This document shows positions 47,270-64,000 of a stretch of DNA of 64,000 nt, in pieces. Where the stretch lies: NCBI RefSeq assembly GCF_040436345.1, contig NC_133221.1, positions 30,158,589 to 30,222,588 of the forward strand. The letters are read 5' to 3'. The DNA comes from Pagrus major. Its lineage: Eukaryota; Chordata; Actinopteri; Spariformes; Sparidae. The notes below the pieces were generated by a model. That model searched no databases. It worked only from the letters and a program-made list of their open reading frames with translations, and was not told where the DNA came from. How positions within the stretch are numbered: position 1 is the stretch's first letter; every line of letters starts with the position of its first letter. A program made the position numbers and the translations under genes.

Positions 47270-47595
47270 GCAACATTATGTAGAAAACCCCCACAGTTTC
47301 TGAGTGGAACATAACTGCCATAAATACAAATCACAGGTGTGTATATAACTGGTCAGATGTAATGTAGGTGCTAACTACAATCAAAACTCATCACATCATA
47401 ACAATGTTATGTGTTGAAAACTTTTATCTTTAAGTAAACATGTATGTAACGCTGTGATCCTACTCTCTCACTGAACATACACAGTGCAGAAAGAAGTGAT
47501 GGAGGGGCGGAGTGACTGTGACAGACACCACCCAATACAAGACACTGTGCCATCAACATGGTTTTGAAGCTGTTATATTAAGTTAAAAAAGAGGA
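47270..47595 (+). repeat. Dispersed repeat family A, third full-type copy
   Basis: It starts AAAAGCAACATTATGTAG and matches 13815-14110 along its length (CACAGTTTCTGAGTG, CATAACAATGTTATGTGTTG, AAGTAAACATGTATGTAAC, CCATCAACATGGTTTTGAAG). It lies upstream of rhoa. Confidence 0.75.
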
Positions 47596-48750
47596 GGAAG
47601 GCTCTATAACAGTCTACACAAAGCCAGGGTCAGCAGGCTTCATTTAGTTTTATATTTTATGTTTAGAATAATTATATAAAACCTTCTAGAGCCGAAATCA
47701 AAAAGCTTTAGCGCCCATAATGCTGCGTTCCGGAAGCCTGTATTTCTGAGGTGGTATTCTCGACTTCCAATCTAAATGCGTCCCAGTGTACATGCCAGGG
47801 ATATAAAGGGATGTTTGTATGGAAAGTTTGTGAACTTCACAAGCAACTACAGCAGCTGAATTAACAGATTAGGGCACTTAAAAAGAGACAGGAGGAGTAG
47901 GCTCCCTCCTCATGCTTGCAAAGACTTCTATCAAACATAAAATAAATGGAGTGGAAGTAAAAATGACAACTACAAAGTTGTATTTACTGCACATTTCACA
48001 AAACAAAAACTATAGACAGTATGTAAAGTAAGAAGTGATGAAAAGGTAAAAGGTAATTGTTCACTATGAACGCCGCCATACCGTTGTGATGTCATGTGTG
48101 TTTATGTTGGCATACTCAGGCTATGTTGAGGTTTCCGACTTGGAATTCCAACTTGGATGACCGTTCCATTGCACTTTTCTGTGTTGGAGGTCATTTTTTT
48201 CCTAGTTTCAAGTGCAATGGAACACACCACTAATCCTGGTGGCTCTATCAGATTGCATTATGGGAAGACTAGGAACCAGTTACTTTCAAGCATGACCTAT
48301 TCAAAGACCTTCAGTCTGAATATGCTTTGATTTGAACAATTCCTTTATAATTCTCTCTCCTGCAAGTCTCCAGACTTGTGGGAGTGCAGTATGAAATTGA
48401 TGGCATTCTGTTTTAAGTAAATCCCTTCAAAGCTCAGATCTCTTCACAACCACTGGATACACATTCATGCTTTCTTTCTTTTTGCAAAATGGAGATAAAA
48501 TTAAGGTAGCGTGTCTTCAACTATAATGATTCCTAAATGTGTTGTCAATTGCTGTGTATAAGCAAACCTTGTTGAGATATTCGTCACATTAATTTGAATT
48601 TGAGGAAAACTGAGTGGATCCAGAGGACGAAGGGAAGAAGATGGCAACTTGGCCAACCTTGTTTGAAGTAGGATTCCTATAAAGTGAAGGAGAAACATTA
48701 CTGAGAGGCTTCACCCGGGGCAAAATACTGCTCACACTACTGAAACTGGG
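47596..48750. other. Intergenic, upstream of rhoa
   Basis: I see no exon. A segment at about 47740-48240 contains GACTTCCAA, GACTTGGAATTCCAACTTGG and repeated CAATGGAAC words (near 48190 and 48220) that look like a decayed inverted-repeat element, but its ends could not be fixed. Confidence 0.35.
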
Positions 48751-48754
48751 CGAT

Positions 48755-49000
48755 TTTATAGATGCATTATATTGGTTGGCTAAGTTGCTGTTCACTCATG
48801 ATTTCGCCGTGTCCCATTGGTTAAAAGTGTGTTGTATGGGCGGGAGCAATATTCGTGGCACTGACGGGGGCGGGACTCTTCGGTCCGACAGGAAAACTAA
48901 AGGAAGGCAAGTACATATAATAAAAAGGTTGAAGTTATTACTCTCAATAGGTCGCTGCTTCGTCGCTTTGTATGTCAGGATGGCTGCTAGAATCAAGCAA
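48755..49000 (+). promoter_or_regulatory. Candidate rhoa promoter and 5' UTR
   Basis: The only CpG-bearing, GC-box-rich stretch upstream of the rhoa ATG. ATTGG (inverted CCAAT) boxes occur near 48772 and 48817 and GC boxes GGGCGGGA and GGGGCGGGAC near 48839 and 48868. No clear TATA. It precedes an intron of about 1.5 kb that ends at the acceptor directly before the ATG. The exact start and first donor are not determined. Confidence 0.4.
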
Positions 49001-50401
49001 GAATTTGCGGCCTCAGACTTGTATGTGTCAAAGCTGTACAAAAGGCCAACTGCGCCGAAAACTAAGCAAAGTTAGCAAGCTAATAGTTAGCTTCCCGGGA
49101 TGGAATGGAAACTCCTGCTAACTAGAAGTTAGTTGATACTCGACTAATTCAGTGACAAACATAAGCCAAATAAGAGTATTTATATATAATGAAGGTAGCA
49201 TTATAACGGCAAGTGATCTGTAATGTGAATTCACCGTAGCTTATTTTGACAGATACATGTAGCCATTTCCAGTAGAAGTAAATAGCAGTGAGGAAATGAA
49301 GTTATAATGCGACGTAAACTTGCCAAAGTCTCCAGATACGCCGGGTTTAAGGAGCTTAAACACTTTGCCAACAGTGGTTCACTTCGACCCAGTTGAATCT
49401 CTTGAGCTGCGAATAGTTTGTTACAGAGAGGCTGTATATGATATCTGATTACGAAGAGACCCATCTACTAAATATCCATAGCACAACTTCAATTCTTCCT
49501 TAAATAGTAACCCTCAAGAGAAAACATGCTGAGACTACATTTTTTTGCTTTTGATGAAAAATGGCGACGACACAACCAAATTTAGTCATGCAATTCGATC
49601 AGTAGCTTTCTTTTATTAAATCATCATATGTCAACTTCAAATCAAAGTTATTGTGTTATTATTTAGAACCAAGATGTGTCGATTTAATCATGTTTGATAA
49701 AAGGAATATGATTCTGTTGATTGTGTTCAGATTTACTGTAATGTGTTTAGTAAGTGAATGATCCCCTATATATACTTTCAGGCCTAAATAGTAGTTAGAT
49801 CATAGTCATAGAAATAAATGGCTGCCGCTGTTTTGACTCCCATCATTCAACCCTGATGGATGCTAATATCAGAACACTGCTTTGAATCTAGTCAGCTTCA
49901 GCTTTACTTTAAGGAATGAGGTACCTAAGGTGCTGTGTGAAAAAGTCCCCTCATTCATTGGCACAGTGGTGGCCTCAACATTGAGCAGAGCTGGAATTTG
50001 TAGTTTACACAAATTTTTGAACTTTTCTAAAAATGTATCGAATGAAACTTAAGCTCTACTTGATAAGATTTTAGTAACATGTTTTTGATGAGCATGTGTT
50101 CATTGTTCAAAGGAGACGTTTTAAATTAATTATGAATAGACTTGCTTAAAAAGAGAAAATGTACTATTTTCAGCTTGAATGGTGAAAATATGTCTCAGTC
50201 ATTGCAAAATATTTCACACTGGATGCACCTCAGTACTTGCTGTTGAGCCTTTTCAGGTTAATGGGTCCTTAGTTTGTGTTTTTCATGACAAAATTGTTTA
50301 TACCACTGTCCATGAAATGTTTCTTCATTGGAGCTTTCCACAAACAAAATACCTTAACTCTGTCATAAGTAAGTAATCACTGTGTCATTAAACGTCCCTA
50401 A

Positions 50402-56851
<6,450 letters not shown>

Positions 56852-59140
56852 AGTGTCAGCTCACGCAGGATTGGGAGGGAGGGAAAAGAAAAACAAGCCA
56901 AGAAAAAACATCCCTCCTCTGTCTGCTTTGGCACCAAGGTGGGCACATTTGAATGGGGAGTTACAGGGATGGGGGAGAGAATCAAACCAGGCCAAAGGGG
57001 AAAAAAGGTCACACAAAGGAAAAAGGGAGTATACGCTGAAGTCCAAGGTTATAGCCTTTAGCTTTCAAATACAAGAAAAAATACTGTAATCATGTGTTTA
57101 GGATTCATTTGACCTCAAAATAGAAGATGTGAAGAGAAAGGAACAACACAAGTATTTGGAGGTAGGGCTCCAGTTTCCTTGAGTGGAGTAAAATGGTCTC
57201 AGCTGTCCTTAACTGAAGCTTTGTGGGTTGAGGTTGAGACCAGCTCCAGAGGAGATCAGGGGGCTCAGTGCACCCACAAGTGTGTGCCTGCTTAACTAAC
57301 TGTTGGAAGACTTCCAAGGCTTGCAGTGTGACTGTGCTTGTCTTTCAGTTTTGTCCTATAAGTCTTCTTTCATAAGTTTTTCTTTCTCCATAAGTTCCCA
57401 GTGGAAACATACAGTAGACCAACCTTACGATATGGACATGGGTTTCTGTTTCATGAACTAATATTTGGAACATCTTTCATTCATTTAAATGGATAGAAGT
57501 TTGATTATCAGCATTAGAGCATAAATACATGATGGTAATGAGACCAACTTATTTGAGTGTTTATATGAAAAACTGTCAGAAAACTGGAAGTGACTGAACT
57601 GATTTGGACTGTCAGACACAGTGTATACAGTTGGTATTAAGGGCATGACGAGTTGAGATACGGGGCCTTAACTTACCTGAAATATAGGTTGGACCAGACC
57701 TTTGTGTGAAACGGGGTTATATTAGAGACAAGACTTTAATTTCTGATTTCCTCTGGTTAAAGTTGTTTATTTTAGTAAGAAGCCTCCATGTTTTCTGATC
57801 TGCTCCTGTTCTAATTTGCTATTGTGCAAAATCAACACTTCCTCCATGTTTACCTGTCGTGTTGATATATTCAGTATAATGTGCATTTCTACAGCACTGT
57901 CCCCATCACTACTTAAACAGTCATGTTGTGTCAGTTTCTCCTTTTTAACATAAATACTATTTTAAGTTACAAACTATTTCACCTCAGTTTTGTTGTTTTT
58001 TAAATTGCTGTTGAGAAACCAGAATGGAACGCAGTCTCTCTGTACAGATTTTACTTAAGTGACCTCCCAGCAGCTCATAGGACAAATTTCCTCTTTTTCA
58101 AATTTGAAACATTTGCAGGCAGCATCGAGTTTCATTGGGAAGCAAATGTAAATAATTAGAGAATGAAAACAAGGTAACACTTGAAGGTCCTTGTAATAAG
58201 CGTTAGTTTATAAGGCCAGATGGGTTCAAATAAGATGCTTATTAACAATAAGACAGTATAAGGGTCAATATAAACATGTTTATTGTCAGATGTTAAGACA
58301 TTTCTAAGCACTTGCAAGAAAATACTTACTATGTCATTGTTAAACCTTTACTTAGCTGTTTTGTTGCTTTTTTAAGATTAATACATACTTTACTATGCAT
58401 TTATTAACCGTTAACTCTGCACTTATTAACAGTTAACTTTCAAAAGCAAATTTAAGGTTAACAGATCCTTTATTATGCATTAACACTTTTTTGCATGTCT
58501 TATTATCTAACAATAAACATGTTTATTATGCTATTATTAAGACTTGTATAGCCTGAGTAATGTTAATTAGTATTTTATAAGGACTTAAGAGGGCCATATT
58601 ACCTGATAACACTTAATAAAAGTGAAGTGAAAGTCAGAGGAACAATGTAGTGACTCTGTTGATGGAATAAGAGCAGTGGAAATGTACATTAAATTTTAGT
58701 ATGTAAGATATAACAGTATAATTTCTCCCCTCTTTGTTTTAAACCCAGCTATTATTTGTTGTTTGGCTGTTAGACACTCTTCCATTACTTAAACACCAGC
58801 TTTTATTTTAAAATTGACCTTGTACCTGTACGTCAGGGTGTTAATGGAAGTGTGTTTTGTTTCTACTCATGATGCCACAACTGTTCTTTTTCTGCTTTGT
58901 ATTCTGTTGTATGTTATTTTAACTTTGTGATATTCTACTGGCTTACTTTGTATTATTTGCACACAGTTTAAAACAAAAGGTCAGTGTAGTGCACACTTTG
59001 ACAAAAAAAAATGTCAGCTTATGAAATGCAAGTATTGGTTATTTGTAAGAGGAATATTCTTTTGTACACAAACGTATCCTCATTTTTCTCCAGTCTTTTT
59101 TAATGTATTCTACAGGAAATAAATTGTAACTGATAATGAC
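56852..59140 (+). other. rhoa: rhoa 3' UTR (long)
   Basis: From the TAG to a canonical AATAAA at 59118-59123. The stretch at 58170-58620 holds TTATTAACAATAAGACA-like words repeated several times (GTTAACAGATCC, CATGTTTATTATGC), probably a repeat inserted in the UTR. The length fits the long RHOA 3' UTRs known in vertebrates, but the end is inferred from the signal. Confidence 0.5.
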
Positions 59141-59940
59141 CAAACTCCACCACCATTTCAGTTACTTGTATAAAAGATGCCTTTGTCTGCCACTTACAGG
59201 TGGATCAGTCATCACAAAATTCCTGTTTTTCATGTAGTTCTCTTCTACATTGTAGTAGAGCTCCCAAAGTTTCCAAAGATAGACAATTAGTCACACTGGA
59301 TTTAAAATGCTAAATATTTTCAGTTGATTGTACTGTGCAGCCTTTGGCTTATGGCTGTCATGTAGCTGTAATGAAGAACTTTAATAAATTGAGACAATGT
59401 ATGAAGCCCAGTTTCTGTTGTAAATGTGTTGTCTCAAAACTATTTCCACGAACTCGACACAGCTTCTCCAGTGCAACGGTATATAACTGTTTCCTCAGGC
59501 TCAGTTGGATTCTTAATGCCTATGAAAGGTAAAATCATTGGCGTGCCTCTTCAAGGTTAACTTCACTCAGTGGCTGCATTGCATTGTGGGAAATGTAGGC
59601 ACCAGATCACTGGGCTAGCATTGTACGCCTGTAAAACTGTTGGACTCATCATGGACGGTTGAGAAATGATGAAAACAAATGATCAACATGAATACAGCAG
59701 AACCAGAGATATCATTTTTTATCTCATGCATTCATCTTCCTTTTCGAAACCCAGCACCCACAATGCAATTTAGCCATTGTCTAACATCATTGGAAGAATT
59801 TCAGATTTCTTGCAGCTTCCTCTGGAGCCACAAGAGGCTTCAGATTACTTTTTTCACACAGATCTGTTTAACACACTTTAATGTGTAAAAGTTGAGTTGT
59901 CAGCTGAAATAAAATAGATGAAATATTTTACAAAAGGAAA
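59141..59940. other. Intergenic between the rhoa and Nudix gene tails
   Basis: I see no supported gene or element here. Open frames are short and lack family resemblance. Confidence 0.45.
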
Positions 59941-59944
59941 ATGG

Positions 59945-60267
59945 CAACCTTGAAACAAGTTTAATGATTCCATGTACACTGGTTTTGACACAGGTCCAGT
60001 TTGGGTAACCACAGGTTTTAAGTAGTCCTCTGAAGTGCTTCTGTTCCTTCTCCTTCCCCTCTGTCTTTGTGGGCACGGTCTCAGCCCGATGGTTTAGGGT
60101 TCTGCAACTCCCCTCCAGTTAGTTAGGACTGAAGAAGCCTCTTGGATGAGAGGTGAAACATCTTCAAGAAACTGAAACACATCCAGTTGCCTACGATACA
60201 GCACCTAGAAACAGTGCAACATGCAGTATGTGGTGTCTTGGCCTGACAGCGGGCTCAGTCCTCAGCT
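59945..60267 (-). other. Nudix gene 3' UTR, containing a dispersed repeat
   Basis: This lies downstream of the stop on the minus strand. A variant poly(A) signal ATTAAA lies at 59965-59960. The repeat core GAAGAAGCCTCTTGGATGAG lies at about 60129-60148, and a neighbouring minus-strand piece at about 60000-60110 also looks repeat-derived. Confidence 0.4.
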
Positions 60268-63200
60268 TCATTCTAATGTGTGATGGAGTCCTGCCACAAA
60301 TTCCTGATAACACGGCTCTGAAACAAAGAGCATATGAGACTTTCTTAAAAAAGAGATGTGAATTAGTCGACTGATGTAATCAACAATTTCAACAAAGGAA
60401 ATTATGTAGCTAGCCACAAACCTGTGTCTGGCTCAATAAATGAGTGTCTAATGAGGAAGTCCAAGACCACCATGGCACAGTTGGGTTTGAAGTCTTCAGT
60501 GGCCAACAGGTCCTTCACCTGAAACCAAGACAGAGCCATCACATAGTACCTCTCTCATATTTTCATCACATCTAAATCTCATTTTCTGTTCTTTTAATGT
60601 CAGAAAACTGTCATTTCAGCGATACTAACCTTATCTATGGGCAGGAGGTAGAATTCTTGCACCTCGTTATCCCCAACAATGGGCTTGAAATCCAGAGGCA
60701 GTTCCAAATCAAAGACAAACTGACTTTCTGCATATACCCCCTCTTCATCCTCATAGGTGTAGCTGCAAAATATACTGCATTAGTAAGTGATGGAATCTGG
60801 GACTTTTGTCTTTTTAATATTTATGTCCATCATAGTAACAAGGTTCCTGCAGAACAGAGGGTCACTGCCCATGAAAATGGCTCACCAGAGAACCTGAAGG
60901 GCAGATTCCCATCTCTTCCCCCATTCGCCTCAGCTAAAGACTGTGGTGCTTTCTAACAGATCACCAGTCCCAGTGCCCCTTTTCATTTTCACCCGTTTCT
61001 TAAAATGTAACTCTCTCCACGCTAAAAGTTAAATGTGACTCCTGTGCTGTCACATAATTAGCGTAAGAAGTCTTGAGTTATGGCCAAAAATGTGTTTTGT
61101 GAGTGACCTCTGACCACCAAATTCTAATCTGTTCATCCTTGAGTCCAAGTGGACATTTGGGGCAAATTTGAAGCAATTCCTTCCAGGTGTTCCTGAGATA
61201 TTACGTTTAAAAGAATTGGATGGATGCATGTACATACGAACAACCTGAAAACATAATGCCCCAGGCCATGGCCGGCACATAGGCATAAAAACAACACTCA
61301 ACTTTTTTTATTTTATAAAAGGCCTGATTCATTAAAACAGCCTGGTGGTTGTAGTTTTTAATCAAACAAGAGGAAATTGTGCATTTGTTGGAAACTATTT
61401 TCAGCTGCAGATTAATCCACATTTGGTGCTCTAGTGAGTATTTAGGGCAGCAAGACGGTGTGTGTGTTCATGGTAATGAAGGAACATGTCACTTTCTGCA
61501 ACAATGTGGCACAGTGATTGTTTTTAATCATTTGTGAACAAAGGAACTCTGTGGTACAGAGTAATAAAATATGTATATCAAGCATTAGATGCCCACACAA
61601 TACTTTTCACAATCAGATCCATTCACAATAAATCACAAGATGTCTCCTTTAAAGGTGTAATTTGTAAAATATGGCCATAATCTCAAGGGAAGCTTCATAT
61701 GTCTTCAAATATAAAGGCAACATATCTCCAGAGTAACTGACAACTACAGCTCTTTGCTAGCTATCCTCGGCTGTAGCTAGCTACGGTTAGCTAATTAGCT
61801 CAGTTAGCTGTGGAGCCAGTGGCCCTTTTAGCTCAGATGTCTGAACACGGCTAGACACCAGACTGGGACTGAACACAGCCTCCCAGAACAACAGATGTCA
61901 GTTTGACGAAGAGGATACAGTACAGAGGTGATTTACAATGGCTCTGACCAGGACTATGACTCAGAGGATGAGAAGACCCGACAGGTGGGGACAGCAGAGG
62001 CATGAAGTGGCAGAGGAGACAGACAGTGGGGTATCAGCAGCAGGTGAAAACAATGTGTTGAGGCGAAATATATTCACATCTTACTCTGCTGAAGAGATTT
62101 CCTTTTCTTGACATTTTGTGAGTTTATTTTCTTTATTATGTTGGTATTATGAGACAGGATGGGCTGGGGCTAGCTGGTTAGCATGCTAACTTCAGCAGAC
62201 ATTTCTGCAACACAGTACAAAGACATCTTTAATACCGCTTTTCCACTGGTCAAAAATACAACTTAAACCTGCTAAGATTGGGTATTTGTGGGCAATGGGA
62301 ATGTGTAAACTCTGCATTTACACCTGGGTCAATTGATTCTGCAGTAGACCTTGGCTAACTTCTGGTTTAGCCCCCGGCTAACTTGAAGGGGGATAAAATG
62401 ATTTAATTGTGCGGCTCTTCTAACGTTATTGGACCAAATGGCTCAAATTATGACAGTGAAACGAGTCATTTCACAGGGGTTGTGACGCTCAAAAGAATCT
62501 ATCCACTGTTTTACATACGCCTCTTTCACAATGGCTCTACTGTTGTTTTCTCTTCTGTTACAACTGTTTCCAGCACATCCGTGACATGAAACATGATGTC
62601 AGTGACGTACAATGTGACACTTCAGATAAAAATCAGACGGGCTGCACATAGCATTTACACTGTTGTTTCTTCATATTCAGTTGATAACGTTAGTTTAATT
62701 TTTGAATGTTTTAAACTTAATTCTGACCATATTTTGCACATAGCCTCTTTATCTCCAAAAGATTGTTTTTTTGATGAGTGGTGGTGTTAAGCTCACCTTA
62801 CTGTGTTCACAGGACAAGCCTTCTCAGCAATGGCTGCTGGGATACAAGCTTCCTCCTGACATTCTTTGACCAGAGTTTGTTTGATGCTGGCACCTGCAGC
62901 CAGACCCCCTGCTGCCTTACAAGGTACAAAACAGAAGCATTTTTTGTTTGTACAGCTCTGAATTTTAAGAACTTTGAATTTAAATGTTGAACTATTTTGA
63001 CTGTTTGCTGAATCTACTCAGGCAGCATGTGTAGACAGTGTCAGTTAAAGTTTATACTCACCACATTGTCCAGAAGTCCAGGATATGTCTGCTTAGTAAG
63101 GGAGCGCCGTGCCAGCCACATGCTGACCTCCCCACTGCTACTGACAGTGTAACCATTAAGATGGACTCCATACCGCTTCACCCCAAAAAGACCTGCAGTG

Positions 63201-63341
63201 TCGCGGCACAGTCAGCTCAGTATACACTTATATTGATCAAACTATACATGGCGCTCTCACTGTGTGCCAAAACTTACATGTGGCAGCTCTCTCCATCCAC
63301 ATCAGAGGAGGGTCAGAGAATTTTGGCATCACGCTGTATTT
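60268..63341 (-). CDS. Nudix hydrolase with DUF4743 domain (NUDT20/24-like), 3' part
   Basis: Six exons on the minus strand, in gene order: 63341-63278, 63192-63062, 62915-62797, 60762-60630, 60518-60422, 60317-60268 (TGA). All phases join, giving about 197 residues. Order of motifs: KYSVMPKFSDPPLMWMERAA, FGVKRYGVHLNGYTVSSSG, MWLARRSLTKQTYPGLLDNV, Nudix box AAGGLAAGASIKQTLVKECQ then EEACIP, SYTYEDEEGVYAESQFVFDL, DNEVQEFYLLPIDKVKDLL, FKPNCAMVVLDFLIRHSFIE, and end YQEFVAGLHHTLE. The box keeps the metal-binding EE but has Ala for the first Glu, Lys for Arg and Cys for the final Gly, which I believe is usual for this family. Plant and fungal relatives are called thiamine-pyrophosphokinase-related Nudix proteins; the fish substrate is unknown. 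The N-terminal part lies beyond the right edge. Confidence 0.88.
61650..61910 (+). repeat. Dispersed repeat family C, copy 2
   Basis: It starts AAAGGTGTAATTTGTAAAAT and has TAGCTAGCTACGGTTAGCTA inside. It matches 16835-17085 in reverse complement. It lies in the long intron (60763-62796) of the Nudix gene. Confidence 0.6.
62797..62915 (-). CDS. Nudix exon carrying the Nudix box
   Basis: 119 nt from acceptor CTTGTAAG to donor GTGAGC. The acceptor was chosen because it gives DNV/AAGGLAAG in frame; a CAG three bases further would shorten the protein by one Ala. The helix-loop-helix EE pair that binds Mg2+ is present. Confidence 0.85.
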
Positions 63342-64000
63342 CTGAAAGATAAAGAATGCTTCAAAATGACTGTGATAGATGTGCTTTTATTGAGAACATG
63401 TAGGGTAATATTGTTTATTAGGATGCAAATTTTGCTGTTCTGTTGGACAGTCCAGTATGAGATGGAAGATCCAACTGATTACAAAGAATATCCCTGGAAG
63501 ATTTCATGGTGTCTTGTCTACTATTTTTTAGATCATCTGCCACTGACTGACAGACTGACTGAATCTAGCAGGAGAGAGAAGGCCAAGAATCATCCACAGG
63601 GGACTGTGAAGATCTGCACAAATTGCAAACTGCTGCTCAGCTGCTCAGAGCTGGTCAGGTTGGGTGAAGAGCCAGACTGTCTGGAGGAATAAACACCCAG
63701 AGTCACATCAGATTCTGCTTTTGTCTGGATGAAAGGGAGGGAGGAGAGCTCAGAGATTACTTTTTAAGTGGATTTATCCTCACTGCCATTAATCAATCTG
63801 AGATGACCTCCATTGTCGGGTGGGTGTGTTCTGTCATGTTGACTGCTGACTGGAGCTGGTGTGCTTTACTTCATTATATTACAGAGAGCAGAGGGGTGAA
63901 AGAAGAGAGAGAACCAGAGTCTCTGGTGAGTGCTGAGTTCAATGAGAGGTTGACCTGATTTGAAACATCCAGACACCAGCTTATGGCTAATGTACAGTAC
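63342..64000 (-). other. Nudix gene intron, continuing past the window edge
   Basis: I searched the minus strand for the N-terminal DUF4743 exon and found no matching reading. The plus-strand open frame at 63264-63692 overlaps a real minus-strand exon and has no family resemblance. Confidence 0.45.

Noticed and set aside
48776-49075. 99-codon frame upstream of rhoa
   Set aside because: No recognised family; lies in the GC-box promoter-like stretch and is more likely untranslated sequence.
60597-60956. Plus-strand 119-codon frame
   Set aside because: Antisense to the Nudix exon 60630-60762; the minus-strand reading has in-phase splice sites and family motifs.
63264-63692. Plus-strand 142-codon frame
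   Set aside because: Overlaps Nudix exon 63278-63341 in antisense and shows no family resemblance.

Overview
The window is vertebrate nuclear DNA, almost certainly from a teleost and probably a percomorph fish. Evidence for this is intron-split genes with vertebrate orthologues, AT-rich introns with dinucleotide microsatellites, hAT, Tc1, LINE and GIY-YIG relics, and dispersed repeats typical of spiny-rayed fishes. I see no prokaryotic, organellar or viral gene, no CRISPR array and no rRNA or tRNA gene that I can support.

Layout: (1) 716-1673, minus strand: first coding exon of the KIAA2013 orthologue, a single-pass membrane protein; the rest lies beyond the left edge. (2) 5233-31301, plus strand: complete plod1 (lysyl hydroxylase 1), whose 19 coding-exon positions all join in phase into a 732-residue protein, with 3' UTR to about 33.0 kb. 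(3) 36032-43889, minus strand: complete tpx2 (spindle assembly factor and Aurora-A activator), 16 coding exons, 713 residues, with a non-coding first exon and a CCAAT/CHR-type promoter near 44.4-44.5 kb. (4) 50429-56851, plus strand: complete rhoa-type small GTPase, 4 coding exons, 193 residues, with a long 3' UTR to about 59.1 kb. (5) 60268-63341, minus strand: the last six coding exons of a Nudix hydrolase of the DUF4743 (plant NUDT20/24-like) family; its 5' part lies beyond the right edge.

plod1 and tpx2 are convergent (tail to tail, about 2.7 kb apart). tpx2 and rhoa are divergent. rhoa and the Nudix gene are convergent. The five genes are not an operon and act in unrelated pathways: membrane protein of unclear role, collagen cross-linking in the ER, mitotic spindle, cytoskeletal signalling, and nucleotide-type hydrolysis. 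The KIAA2013-plod1 head-to-head pair is also found in mammals.

The strongest unusual signal is in plod1. The exon encoding the catalytic iron-binding His-x-Asp motif is present twice in tandem (28356-28481 and 28713-28838). Both copies are exactly 126 nt, phase 0 at both ends, with good splice sites and different flanking residues, which suggests mutually exclusive catalytic cassettes. Other points are a GC-AG intron in plod1, a hAT MITE with exact target-site duplications, a 166-bp insertion flanked by a 13-bp duplication, several fold-back elements, and a terminal-inverted-repeat element inside the plod1 3' UTR.
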